Shown here: positions 43,675 through 54,999 of the stretch, piece by piece
Layout of the letters: each line of letters begins with the position of its first letter
Position numbering within the stretch: the stretch's first letter is position 1
From: Conchocele bisecta
Lineage: Eukaryota; Mollusca; Bivalvia; Lucinida; Thyasiridae
Direction of reading: 5' to 3'
DNA length: 64,000 bases
NCBI GenBank assembly: GCA_029237695.1
Contig: CM055272.1
Location: forward strand, 30,762,791 to 30,826,790
The notes under the pieces: generated by a model
The model's database searches: none
Told to the model about the DNA's origin: nothing
Seen by the model: only the letters and a program-made list of their open reading frames with translations
Translations under genes and position numbers: made by a program

Positions 43675-46600
43675 TTACTTATTTGGGCACACGGATTTTT
43701 GTTGTTTATGACAAAAGCTAACGCATTTTTTTCTGACCTGTTTACATGGACAGCGCTTTGTGTAACACATTTCTGTGCATTTACAGATGACAAGCTCCTC
43801 ATGTGGTAGTGGATTGACACATTTTGCAGGCAAGATGGTGCCATAATCACTCACCCAACCATAGTTCATTGGATCTGGAGTAGAATGGGTGTCGTTTAGA
43901 AGACACAGGACATTAAGCACAACAAGAAATGCTCTATGGATATGACCATGAATCACACTGCTATATAGGGGTATGGCTTACAGAGGGTTCGGTGGCGATG
44001 CTCGGATATGCCACTCTACCCGAAGCTCGTATTTGACTGCACCAGCCCACACATGAACCATATATTCCACAGCCTTCTGACCCATTGCTTCAGTTAACTG
44101 ATCTGACTCTGCAAAGTCGGCTAGGAATTAATGCGATTCACAGGAGACAGATGTGTGTTTTGTGCTAAACTTGCTCATAGTATCTTCGCCAGTGAGGACA
44201 TGTGCTTTAAATATGACCCTGCACAGTCGCACTATCAACGTATCGGCGATAACATGAGTGGTAGATGACGCCTATGCTCACCGGAGCCAAACTCTACCAA
44301 AAATTCCTGAAGTACCTTCTCACGTAATTGAGGCATAAACCGAAGTAAGGCCACTATTGTATCTGTATCATTGGAGATCAAAAGCACCCACACACTCACT
44401 CCCACGACCCACTTCCCAACCACAGTGCAGAACAATGCGATCATCGGCTTCTTGTACATCACACGTCAGCGCTTCGATAGGTACCGCATTTTTAGATGAC
44501 AGTGGTGTTGATGCTCTGTAAGCATATAACATGTGGGCTGGAAGAACTGCCTCGTCTGTGATGCATCCACTAAGCACGATGATCAGCTTGGCCAGTTCGG
44601 AAGTTGGTGCCAGCTGGCGAGCCAGCTGCTGAAACTGGATTGTATTGGTTGGTGATGTGCAGTATTGGGACATCATTTGTGATTTATATGAGGTAAACAG
44701 ACCCTACTCCTCCAGCAAGACGGAGCCTTTCCCCAGATTTAATGACGACTGCAGGTAACTATCAAACACGACGTGGAGACTGGCCCTCGAACAAACTGCA
44801 TGGCCTGCATATAGGGCACAGCTAATTGCGGGATTGAATGTTCCAAATGATGTTCATTTTGGAAATGACCGAATTTTAGACATGATTTCTAAGATAACGC
44901 ATACATTTCCCCTAGTAATTGTTTTGTCATCTGTTACATACTTTTGCGGGAATCCTCGCACTTTTGTCAGGTTTGGATGGGAGGTCACCTTCAAATAGTG
45001 TTGAAGTTTGGATGATATCATGGCCATATATAGAGTTGAATGCCATCCCCCGATCTTTGACGATCTCAATGTCACGCTGAGCTGCTGTTATTAGCTTGGA
45101 TGACAGAGTCACATGAGCTGTAGCTTCATTGGCAGCTAGTTTGTAGTACATTTGTGGCAGGTTTCTTTTTGATATGGCGGCAGACGTATTTTAGTATTTT
45201 GTAGGAACCGCTCTTACATGAATTCTTTGACCAGTATATCTCCATTCTCTAACATCTGGAGCAGCCGTACAGCCACTTGATCTTCTACCAATTGTGTTAT
45301 GGAACTTAATGCCCTCACTTTGGATTAAGTATGGATTGCCTCTATCTCAAACAACGTCCAGACGCCTTGTCAAATTTTCATTGAGCTTATCAGCTTTGCA
45401 ACCAGTAAGTTCATTATGCACCCTTGCTGATTCGCGGTGATTCATCGATACATCACTCATCATTTCCCGGAAAATATTTGAGACAAGTAAAATTTCGTGG
45501 AATATAAGCTTCCACTCGACTGTGATTGCGAGGTTTCTAGTTTGTCCCTCAATACCACCTGTACTCTTTGGCGATCTCTGGATCAATTTTTCCAGCTTCA
45601 TATATGGTGCAACAGCATTAAAAGAATCCTCAGCCCGATCCGTCACAATCAACTGACCACTCATGAAGTACTGGTAGATCTTGTGATTGGTTGCTTCTAA
45701 CTGTGGTAGGGACGGGGTGTGGCTCCCTGTCGGGAATGTACTTCGCGTTGTTGTTTAAGTTGGTATCTGCTATTTATCCCTCCACTAGGCACGTGATCGT
45801 TCCCATGTTCTGATTTTCGGATGTATAGTTGGGACTGGGGATGTTGTGGTCTGTTGTGAATGGTGGCTGGAGTGGTACTGGGGGACTGTACTGTGACTGA
45901 ATGGGACTGAGAAAATTATATGTGATTCTCAGACGTAATTGCAACTATCAGTCAGGATTGTCCCAGGTATGGGGCAATCCGGCTTGATTTATTTACGCCA
46001 GAGGGCCAGAGTATTAAAAGGGAAAAGCAAATCAATTATATTTCAATCTTTTATCATTTGTACTGTTTCACAAGAGTATTTATTAGCAGGAAATAATAGA
46101 AAAGAATAGTTTCTGTGAATGTGAAGTTAACTCAGTATCGGGTGGATTTAGCTAATTATATCCCACATGACTGGCAGTGTATTTGAATCTTCCCCCATTC
46201 TGGCAGAGTTGATCTGCACTGAATAGGAGATTTAAAGTATTTCCCGGAAAATATTTGACACAAGTAGAATTTCGTGGAATATAAGCTTCCACTCGACTGT
46301 GATTGCGAGGTTTCTAGTTTGTCCCTCAATACCACCTGTACTCTTTTGCGATCTCTGGATCAATTGTTCCAGCTTCATCTATGGTGCAACAGCATTAAAA
46401 GAATCCGTCACAACCAACTGACCACTCATGAAGTGCTGGAAGATCTTGGAATTGGTTGCTTCTAACACATTTGCCGATTCCAGGTAGAAGGTACCGTAGT
46501 AGAGGTAATATAGAGAGTCGCTCTCCTGAAAGATCGTCAGAGATTTTTCTATAGAGGCCATGTATACAAGAGGGAAGTTTCCTTCTCGATCTGATGTTAC

Positions 46601-47340
46601 AGCATGCTTCATGACGCTAGCTATGTGCTGAAACTGTTGTAAGTACTGGCCCATCTCAGACTTTGCACAACATTCATTAATGAAACACTCAAATTGTTCA
46701 TGATGTTCTGAAGATTGATGGACAAGCTCTGCTAACTTCTCGACTGACAACTTCTCACAAAATGCACGATGTACCTCGACTGCACAGGTCATTATATTAG
46801 CATTGATCTTGTGACCACTGTGTAACAACCACTGCCAGATAGCCTCCCGTGTCAACAAACTGTTCAGGTCTGAAACCATCATTATTCATTGGAAGGAGTG
46901 AACATAATGACTGCCTTCCAACACAGAGTTCAATTTCAGTCTACCAAACACTTCCGTCTCGATAAGAGCATCCTCAATCCTCTAATATACCGCCTAGCAC
47001 ACATCATGCGGATTTCGACCCATTGAAACATTCCCATTATGCCATGAACATAGGAAAATTAATTTGGTTCAGTTATCATGATATCAGCCACAGTATGAAA
47101 TACACCCACATAACAAAATGCAGGTATGAGGGACTGAGATGGGGTTGAGTTGCGGACGGAAACAGTATATAACAGAGCATGCGAACCACCTCGTGTAGGC
47201 AGTGTACAATAAGTAGCATGACACTTTGGTAGTCCTAACGTGATGAAGGATATAAGAAACTCGCGCTGATCTGCTTCACGGAGAGCAGACACACACTCAA
47301 TATGCTTGGTTTCACTGATGATTTGGGGGTGAGTGGGCAC
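43675..47340 (-). pseudogene. Decayed protein of element 1: FEN/XPG-like acidic motifs and Cys-rich tail
   Basis: Pieces read on the - strand from 47340 down to 43675, broken by stops and frameshifts. In order: HPQIISETKHIECVSALREA (47340-47059); 46882-46379 with FQESDSLYYLYYGTFYLESA and FMSGQLVVTD; MKLEKLIQRS and STGGIEGQTRNLAITVEWKL (45664-45347); GHDIIQTSTLFEGDLPSKPD (45151-44927); HVVFDSYLQSSL near 44757-44775; EADDRIVLHC (near 44451); SNDTDTIVALLRFMP (near 44375) and VEFGSGEHRRHLPL; and a tail CKCTEMCYTKRCPCKQVRKK (43956-43675). VVFD, EADD and NDTD resemble the metal-binding blocks of PIN/FEN1-type nucleases. I recognise this as a multicopy uncharacterised invertebrate family; its role is not known to me. 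Confidence 0.6.
45462..46466. repeat. Internal direct duplication in the element-1 gene
   Basis: 45462-45701 and 46239-46466 are near-identical (TTCCACTCGACTGTGATTGC and following), about 777 bp apart. The 537 bp between (45702-46238) are unlike the gene. The second copy joins the upstream part of the gene smoothly, so a partial duplication plus insertion is likely. Confidence 0.8.
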
Positions 47341-48767
47341 TTCTTGTCATGGTAGTTTCACAGGCGTCCACGCTGTATCCAACAATCTGATTATGAATAT
47401 CCATAAATACAGAATAAGTAGTAAAATGGTACCATATTGCATGGTCTGACATATTAACCTCAATACATGTTTGCCATTTATGTATAACATTATTTTAAGC
47501 CATTTGACTGATGTTTTTTATTGACCGTCATGCTGCAATTTTGGTAATGCATCAGTTTAGTTTACAAGTTCATTGTCAATGTCAATGTTACTATATACAG
47601 TACTATACAAATGGGATTGGATTGAAAGCAAGCTTATTTAAATCATGTCCCTTTAATGCATCAGTTTACTACGTTCCAATCAAAGTTTACGTTCATTTGT
47701 TTTACAGACTTTTGTGGCGGCCATCTTGGATTCTGATAACAAGACAACATCTAAAATGTATATTGATACCACTGATGTGCCCCGTATGCATGGAAACTCC
47801 ATAATACACAAACACAATGTACCAATTGCTTATATTCCCATCAAAATTAGCACATCATTGCCTGTTTGGAGGATATTTTATGGCGGCCATCTGGAATTGT
47901 GCAACTAGGTAACATCTAAATGATTTTTTACACAATAGCTATATATGGTATACATGGAAACATAATTATGGACGCCAAGCTCATTCATCTACTACGCTCA
48001 TATCAAGAATTACACAGGTTTACATTTTTTGTCGACTTTTGATGGCGGACATCTTGGATTACGGTAAATAGGCAACGTCATGACATCACAGCTGCATCGG
48101 ACATGCCTATAAATCACATAATTGACACCAAACTCATCAATATACTACATTCCTATCCAAAGTTATATGCGTTTCAGTTTTGATACATGCCTGCCGGCAG
48201 CCATCTTGGAAAATGGCCGCTCCCTGACTCATGCTATGAATTTTGGAATTCCACCTAGTAGATTCTTGACACTGGGGGTATTCCATATTCAAATCAGCTG
48301 TCAAAGTCTATGCTAATGCAAATATATACGGGTCGCTATGGCAGGGCCTGGACTATTATTCTGTAACGGATTTTGATGAAATATAGCGCATCAAACGCGT
48401 CTTGTAAATCTGCATTTGGTGGTCTCCGTACTTGGGACAAACTTCTGTCATTTTTGCAAAGAATCAATTTCCGTGTCACTGACACGGAAATCGATTCTTC
48501 GCAAAAACGACACGAAAATGTGCCGAACTCCCGGGACCACTAAATGCAGCTCATGAATACGCGTTTGCTGCGCCATATTTCATCAAAATCAGTCGACTAT
48601 TAAGGAAAATATCAAATAATACTTACTTTGGAGTGGGCGCCCTGTCTACCAACACTTTGAGCCATTGATGTTGTTGTTGTAACCATGTGATCATGCACCT
48701 TGATATTGAATCATCACTCAGGTGAAATCCACTACATGTATGTAGCACGGTCTGAGTACATGATATC

Positions 48768-48948
48768 ACAGGTGAAAGACTCGCACCTAGGACCCAATAA
48801 ATGGCTCATTCGAAAAGCGTTACCCAACCCCCCCCCCCCCCCATTTGCATACACTATACATTATAGCCTAGTGCATGGAAATGGGTGGGTGGGGTAACGT
48901 TTTCCATATGAGCCATTTATTGGGTCCTATGTCCGAGAATTTCACCTC
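48768..48948. mobile_element. Foldback element with CAGGTGAAA ends and poly-C arm
   Basis: ACCTAGGACCCAATAAATGG with CTCATTCGAAAAGCGTTACC is mirrored by GTGGGGTAACGTTTTCCATA and GAGCCATTTATTGGGTCCTA. A run of 14 C (48829-48842) faces GGGTGGGTGGGG on the other arm. The ATG-bearing frames inside are incidental. Confidence 0.7.
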
Positions 48949-49099
48949 TGGATGGTATCTGCAGCCAATGTTGTTGTTGTTGTTGTTGATCGTTCCGTTC
49001 GTCGTAGGACAACCCCTTGATGAGTTGGAAAGAGGGCTTTATATTTGCTTTAATCCGTCACCAAGGAATCCGCTACCACTACGCAATTAATACCATCAC

Positions 49100-50365
49100 C
49101 GGTGTACTGAAATACTAGTTCACAATTTTCTTAGCCTTATCGTGTGTCACACCCCTTTCGTTTTCTTCTAGCTAGAATTATTTCGAGCATTTTGTATCAC
49201 TTTGGACCATGATCCATGGGCGTCGACATCCTTTTGAATAGGGCGTTCGACTTTCAGCCATGAAGCAACCGAAATATGTAAGGGGTCCAGGGTTTGGTTA
49301 TGTATGAACAACAACTAGCTCCCGGACAAATAGTTTTGGGCCTAATTTAAGAAGGCACATGCTGATCTGGATCAACACTGGTCGCATATGCCATGCACTC
49401 CATTTCGTCAGTCAACGTCGTATCAATGCGGTTATAATCAGAGTTTATCTTCATTCATTCATTCGGCTCATATTTAAGGGTGGGAATTGGCTCGGACACC
49501 TTCCATACCCGGGATATATAGCCCAGTAAAGAAGCAGGCCGATGGTCGTCGGTCTGATTTATATTTCTGAATTTTGATAAATGTTGCATTTATAATTCAG
49601 GCTCCAAAAATGTGCGTCAAATATAGGAGAATCTATGCAGGTATGGTAACCTATAATTTTAGGCCTCCTATAGCACCCATCAGCTTATATGTGTGTGATA
49701 TAGTATGGCTGGGTATCGATTATAGATGATTGAGGGGAACCCATACTAGTTTACGTGATTTGTGCGTTTTGAGTGGCATACGGACTGGTCAAATGAAATT
49801 AAGTGGCGAGTGTACTATCTGAGTCACTAATGTCTAGCAAGTGTGCTCTACGTAATTAACTTATAGTCACATTTAGTCCCAATCCTACATAATCACCATC
49901 AAGAAGAGAAGAGAAGAAGAAAGTGATTTCTGACGGTATGGTATTTGACGTGCCACCCTCACCCTATGTTAGTGTGCTGTATCAGAATGCTATATTAACC
50001 TATCATGATAACCGTGGTTGCTGATTTTGTGTTGTTAATTGGGTTTTATATATATATATTTGTTTTTGTTATTTACTAGCATTTATTTAATTTTAGTTTA
50101 GTTTTGAGTCACCTACCACACCGTCAGATTTTGACCGAAATAGACTAATACACATTAAATCGTTTGATTTTTGTCTATATTGGAGTAATGCAGATTGTCA
50201 ATTTCGACATAAAAAGCAATTACTCCTGGTGGAGGAAACCTCCAGCTTCCCCGGTAGCTCCGGAGTCCCTGTAGTAAAGCTCAATTTCATTGAATTAGTG
50301 GACCACATCAACCCATCCATACACCCGCCAACTACACACCACATCACTTAGCCCAGCCCCCATTC
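49100..50365. other. Non-coding stretch, nothing recognised
   Basis: No open frame of interest and no clear inverted-repeat element; short TATATA and AAGAGAAGAG runs only. Confidence 0.4.
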
Positions 50366-50374
50366 AATCAATCA

Positions 50375-50590
50375 CACAAACGCACGCACGCACGCACACT
50401 CAAGCAGGCAGGCACACACAGACGTACATACACAGACGTACATACACATATACATATGTACACACACATATATACCCATACACACATATACACACATACA
50501 TATATATATATATGCATACACACACCCACACACACACACACATACATACATATATATATATACATACACACACCCACACACACACACAGA
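50375..50590. repeat. CA/TA-rich microsatellite cluster
   Basis: Mixed (CACA)n, (CATA)n and (GCAC)n repeats. The long Cys/Tyr/Val-rich reverse frames here are repeat artefacts. It is followed by a family-D fragment (50600-50846) with GTGCCGTGAAACTGTGTTGA. Confidence 0.9.
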
Positions 50591-51236
50591 GTTTATCTCG
50601 TCAATACAGTGCGTATGTACCGTGAAACACGGTGCCGTGAAACTGTGTTGATATCCAGTCAATACGACTTAATCACTGCTTATGAACATGTGCGGTGGCT
50701 GGGGTTATTATTTTGCATTTTAAAGCCATTTGTATGTGTTGACGGGATAAATAGAATAGTAGGTTAGTGCCGTGAATGGGAAATAATAAATAATATCTGG
50801 CGCGGCACGGAAACGGGATGTGCTCGGGAGAGCCTTGCCCATCCTAATGATTAAATCGAAAACCGTATATACCATAATCCTGGTCTAGACTGATCACAAG
50901 GTTGTTTTACACTATAAATCAGTTATATGCAATGCATAATTTTACAACAACGTTGTGTTTTTAAAGCTTCATGTCACAGTTTCAAAAGGGGAAATCACCA
51001 ATATTTTCACCAATATTCTGTATTGCGATGTTTTCCCATTCACGGCACTAACCTACTATTCTCTATTTGAACAGTGTCCCGTTGTCATATTTCTCAATGT
51101 ACACTAACTATAAATTATTCTCCAATTTGTTATCGCATGAGGTAGTAAGTTAATAAATTTGTTTTAGCTTATTTTGTTTTCATCGTCTATAAATACATTA
51201 AATATAGCATGAGGTCGTAAAGTCAGGTGTCAAGTT

Positions 51237-52060
51237 AAAGTTGGTGCCCCATCTAGTAGGCATAGCATGTGTACGTTATATAGGAATGAATGGCCTTTTT
51301 GTGGAATTTATCGGGGATATAAACTTGGAAAAGTCGCGGGAATACTGGACGAAGGCCGGAAGGCCTCGTCCAGTATTCCCGCGACTTTTCCAAGTTTATA
51401 TCCCCGATAAATTCAACAAAAAGGCCATTCATTCCTTATAATTCCAGCATTTGAAATAAATTCATCAAGAAAATGTGTTTATTTTCTATTTTCTTAAGAA
51501 TTATTTTAACTGCGCCTCACGGTTACGGAAAGTAGTTCGGCGTGGGAGTTTACTGGGATATACATTTTGGACAGAGACTTGCTACGGGCCAATCAAATGT
51601 TAGGGAATTGTGTAAATATTTGTGTGCTGGAATTATTATGAGTTAAATAGGTGTATACTTGTGTAACTATTCCACGAATTTTAAAAGTTATGACTTGCCC
51701 GCTATACATATATAATCATTTAGTAATCCTTATTTTACTGATAGTGACTCGCGGGGGTATGAAGCTATTTTGATATGCAAATTAGGTAGGACATTTTTAA
51801 ATTATAAAAATTAAATCATTATCGCCAGAATATAAAAGTATGATCATTGTACATACAAAATAAATGCAGAGAATAGCTATTAATTTCCGTTAACATTTTG
51901 TATTTAGGGAAACACGGTTATCGCCCCTGATATCGGTGTGGCAGTTCATGATTGATATACGATGTATAATAATGCCAATTATATCGTCGGGAAATGTCTA
52001 ACAAATGGACGAAAATAATATGCCTCCCTATATTATAACCTGGAACGTGGGACTCTAGCT
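51237..52060. mobile_element. TTAA-flanked element of family E-prime with a nested palindrome
   Basis: TTAAAGTTGGTGCCCCATC at the left; GTGGGACTCTAGC then TTAA (52061-52064) at the right, imperfect inverted ends. The interior (AGTGACTCGCGGGGGTATGA, TGATATGCAAATTAGG) matches 17805-18245. A 156-bp palindrome sits at 51284-51439. Confidence 0.6.
51284..51439. repeat. Near-perfect 156-bp palindrome
   Basis: Arms of about 75 bp (GGAATGAATGGCCTTTTTGT.. and ..CGCGGGAATACTGGACGA) are mirrored with about one mismatch around GGCCGGAAGGCC. Cruciform-forming on DNA and hairpin-forming on RNA. Confidence 0.9.
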
Positions 52061-52064
52061 TTAA

Positions 52065-52270
52065 CCCTTAGATTGCGGGAAACGAAAATAGTCGTCTGCT
52101 GTTGTGTTAGATTTTATCTTCTTTCTCAATATAAGCATGGTTTGACAGCACTTTAGAATCATTTCCATTGGAAATGATTCTAAAGTGTTGTCAAAACATG
52201 TGTTTTAAAAGTAAAATGGAAAATAAAAAATAAAGAGCAGACGACAAAAATTAATTCAGCACTGTAAGGG
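52065..52270. mobile_element. Hairpin element family F, intact, TTAA-flanked
   Basis: TTAA (52061-52064) then CCCTTAGATTGC at the left; CACTGTAAGGG then TTAA (52271-52274) at the right. GTCGTCTGCT is mirrored by AGCAGACGAC. The core GAATCATTTCCATTGGAAAT is mirrored. CCCT termini with TTAA are piggyBac-like. Confidence 0.8.
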
Positions 52271-52294
52271 TTAAACAAGACAGTTTAAATTGTA

Positions 52295-53875
52295 TACTCA
52301 ACAAAACTAGAAACGTCCCTGTTTTATAGCCGGTGTAGCTCTGTCTATGTATGTACCACATGTTCAAAGTACATGTATTTTAAACCGTGGCGATGTTCAG
52401 AATACGATCGTGTAGAGTTTAGCCGATACACACAGTTTACATAGCGGCCAGTGACCGGAACGTTGATTTCCACTTTTTGCACGTGCACGCTATACTTGTC
52501 ATCGATAAGGTGATTCAGTTCATGTCGTACCATTCATGCGATAGGGGCTATTCGGAAAATTAAAAAACTTTTTTAATTTTTCACTGTTTTCGATATGCCA
52601 CGGCATTCCGAAAACGAGCGAAATCAGGCAATTGGGATGTTTGCGGGTGGGATGGCCGCCAGGGCGGTCGCGCCTCGGTTTGGTTGCTGTCGGAAGACGA
52701 TTGATCGTCTTGCAGCCCGGTACCAGCAGACTGGGGCTGTTCACGACCGGCAGCGACCGGTGGTAGGCCTCGTGTAACGACGGCTAGAGCCGATCGTTAC
52801 ATTACGTTGACGCACTTACGTCAACGTCGATTGGCAGCCACAGTCACTGCTAGGCGATACGGTGTCTCAGGGCAGACCATTCGCAACCGGTTACGTCGTA
52901 ACGCCCAACCAATCCGGGCACGCCGCCCGTACACTGGTCAGATAATGACACAACGTCACCGTGCTGCCAGACTGTTATGGGCGCGACGTCATCTGAACTG
53001 GAGAAGGGCTGACTGGAACCGAGTTTTGTTCACCGATGAATCTCGGTTCACAGTTAGTCATGCTGACGGAAGATTACGGGTATACAGGCGTAAAAATGAA
53101 AGATTCACCGATTGTTGCATTGTTGAGAAGAACAGGTTTGGGGGAGGGAGCGTAATGGTCTGGGGTGGGATCATGGGAAACCGGAAGACAGATTTGGTTG
53201 TTGTACAGGGCAACATCAATGCACAACGTTATGTTGCAGATGTGCTAAATGCACATGCCATACCATTTATCCGTCAGCATGATCCTGGCGTGACATTGAT
53301 GCACGACAATGCCCGCCCTCACGTAGCCAGGGTCACCACTCAATACTTACAGCAAAACAACGTCGACGTCATGCCATGGCCCGCGGTCTCCCCGGATCTC
53401 AATCCCATTGAGCACATATGGGATGAGCTGGGCCGCAAAGCACGAGCTAACCATCAGATTGACAATGTTCGCGATCTTACACGGGCGTTACAACGGAAAT
53501 GGAGGAATTTGCCCAACGCACTGGTATTGCGTTGCGTCACGTCGATGCGGCGTAGGATCATTGCATGCATTCATGCAAATGGTGGCCACACTCGGTACTA
53601 ACGAGATTTACTGAATTTGCCACATTACTTATTGAAATTCCATCTCTAAACATTAAGTAACACATTTCTGAGTTTTTGTGATTTTTGATTTTGACCCCTA
53701 CCGCCCTTGGCCGGTTATCTCTCGAATATTTAACAAGATATCCAAATGCAATTTATTGGCTTTGATACAGAAATGAATGAACTTGTCTTTCCATTTTGAT
53801 TTTTAAAAGTAACCCTTTTGGTTTTTGATGAATCTTTCCTTAAACATGGAGGGACGTTTCTAGTTTTGCTCAGTA
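52295..53875 (+). mobile_element. Tc1-like transposon, 1,581 bp, intact ends
   Basis: 26-bp terminal inverted repeats (TACTCAACAAAACTAGAAAC.. left; ..GTTTCTAGTTTTGCTCAGTA right) differ at two positions and are flanked by TA (52293-52294, 53876-53877). It encodes one DD34E transposase with a single frameshift. Length, TA target and end structure are standard for Tc1/mariner. Confidence 0.95.
52595..53601 (+). pseudogene. Tc1-family DD34E transposase, one frameshift
   Basis: The N-terminal part (52595-52777) is a helix-turn-helix DNA-binding domain (RHSENERNQAIGMF, APRFGCCRKTIDRL). The frame is lost near 52757-52768, just before the Gly-Arg-Pro-Arg type linker, and resumes as TARADRYITLTHLRQRRLAA and a second helix-turn-helix (YGVSGQTIRNRLRR). 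The catalytic core has LFTDESRF (first Asp), HDNARPHVA (second Asp) and SPDLNPIEHIWDELGRK (Glu), with 34 residues between the last two. A 1-nt loss is the only visible lesion, so this copy is recently dead or trans-mobilised. Confidence 0.93.
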
Positions 53876-54286
53876 TATATCCACACTCCTGCCAATATAC
53901 ACAGTATCTGCATTAAATTGTATTATCGATATATATGCGTGTGTACTAAATTTGTATACGACCCGGAACAAGGAATCAATTTTAAAGTGGTGTATTAATA
54001 GAAGGCAGATTAGTATGTCAATTTGTACGTGTTCTGTGTCGCATTAAGACACGCCATCTACTTGAAAGTAAAGTGTTATTAAATCATAAGCGATTGTTGA
54101 AACAAAATACATGCTTAGAAAGGTAGACACGTGTACTGGAGCGAGAAAAGGACATTGAGGATCTACTTCACATAAGGTCAATGTCATTTGTATGCACAGG
54201 ATTGTGATAACTTAAACCTAAATTATTCAAAATATAAATACTTAGGTATGTATTTACGCAGTAGATGGTACATTTAGCTTGCACTA

Positions 54287-54776
54287 CTGTCTGTTTCACG
54301 AAACCTTCCCAAATTTTACGGCCATATAAACAATGAAAACACGTTGTTGTTTTTTTTAGATAATATTAAATTTTATCAAAATTTACGAATGAGCCTTTTA
54401 TTACGAAAAATTGATTTGTCTATGGGAATTTAACATAGGGGGAAAAGAGGTGGAGGAGTTGTGGGCGGAGTAAAAAAATAAAAGAAAATGGAATTTGACT
54501 CTGAAACCTATCTAGATTGCTTAGAAATGGTCTAACTAAGAAAATAAAAGTTAAATTTTGAAAATCGGTCCAGCATTTCTGAAATTAAACATTTTCCCAA
54601 TGTTAGCTGTGAAGATGTCTATGGGGATTTAACATTTCGCAATATAATCAATATTGGACAAAGTTGATGATATACAAAGAACGATCATTCTTAAAGTTTG
54701 CTTTAATTTAATATTTTCGAGAAAGAAAAGTGGTTATATGGCCGTAAAATCTGGGCAGGCTTCGTGAAACAGACAG
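54287..54776. mobile_element. Foldback MITE family I, full copy
   Basis: TA then CTGTCTGTTTCACGAAACC at the left; GGCTTCGTGAAACAGACAG then TA at the right. CAAATTTTACGGCCATATAA is mirrored by TTATATGGCCGTAAAATCTG. About 490 bp, no coding. Confidence 0.85.
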
Positions 54777-54999
54777 TAATCAGTATGCACATGTATAGAT
54801 CATGATATAAGAAGGTACACGTTCATTAATTTTCTACTTTAACACATTCAGCTGAAGGTCAACGTGTGTTCACAACATATATGTGGGTGTGACTGGAGAA
54901 ATGGGCCTTATGTGTTGTGCAACAAATGTAGCCCTAGATCAGCCTGCGCATCCCGTATGGATGAAAACATGGATGCTCAAATGTTTTATGAAGAGATTA

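Larger units (their letters stand above)
43158..48355 (-). mobile_element. 5.2-kb inverted-repeat element encoding an orphan nuclease-like protein
   Basis: The ends are TAGTCATGGCCCTG at the left and CAGGGCCTGGACTA at the right, flanked by TTA on both sides (43155-43157, 48356-48358). The inverted similarity continues inward (CATAGACTTTGACAGCTGAT, GTGTCAAGAATCTACTAGGT, GTTGCCTATTTACCGTAA). Subterminal repeats centred on AAGATGGCCGCCAT occur twice at the left (43342, 43491) and four times at the right (inverted, near 47716, 47880, 48044, 48200). The interior holds one decayed gene on the - strand. A 3-bp TTA target is Harbinger-like, but no DDE transposase or Myb-like partner is seen. Confidence 0.75.
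43085..48705. mobile_element. Foldback MITE family M, copy 2, split by the 5.2-kb element
   Basis: The left part (43085-43157) matches the reverse complement of 21125-21225: CACGTGGT, ACAACAACAACA, GTACTGAAA, ACGTATTC, TTTGTCCTTA. The right part resumes at 48356 with TTATTCTGTAACGGATTTTG and runs through the palindrome to TTACTTTGGAGTGGGC and GTTGTTGTTGTAACCATGTG. Joined at TTA, the halves match the uninterrupted copy at 20846-21235. Confidence 0.75.

Noticed and set aside
43158..48355. Assignment of the 5.2-kb element to PIF/Harbinger from its TTA duplication
   Set aside because: The duplication fits, but the coding remnants show no DDE catalytic region and no Myb-like protein, and the termini are not known Harbinger ends.
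48875..49090. Signal-peptide-like frame (MLLLLLLIVPFVVGQ)
   Set aside because: The hydrophobic run is made by a GTT microsatellite next to a foldback element; no splice sites or downstream exons continue it.
50368..50662. Long Cys/Tyr/Val reverse frames
   Set aside because: They are translations of a CA/TA microsatellite.
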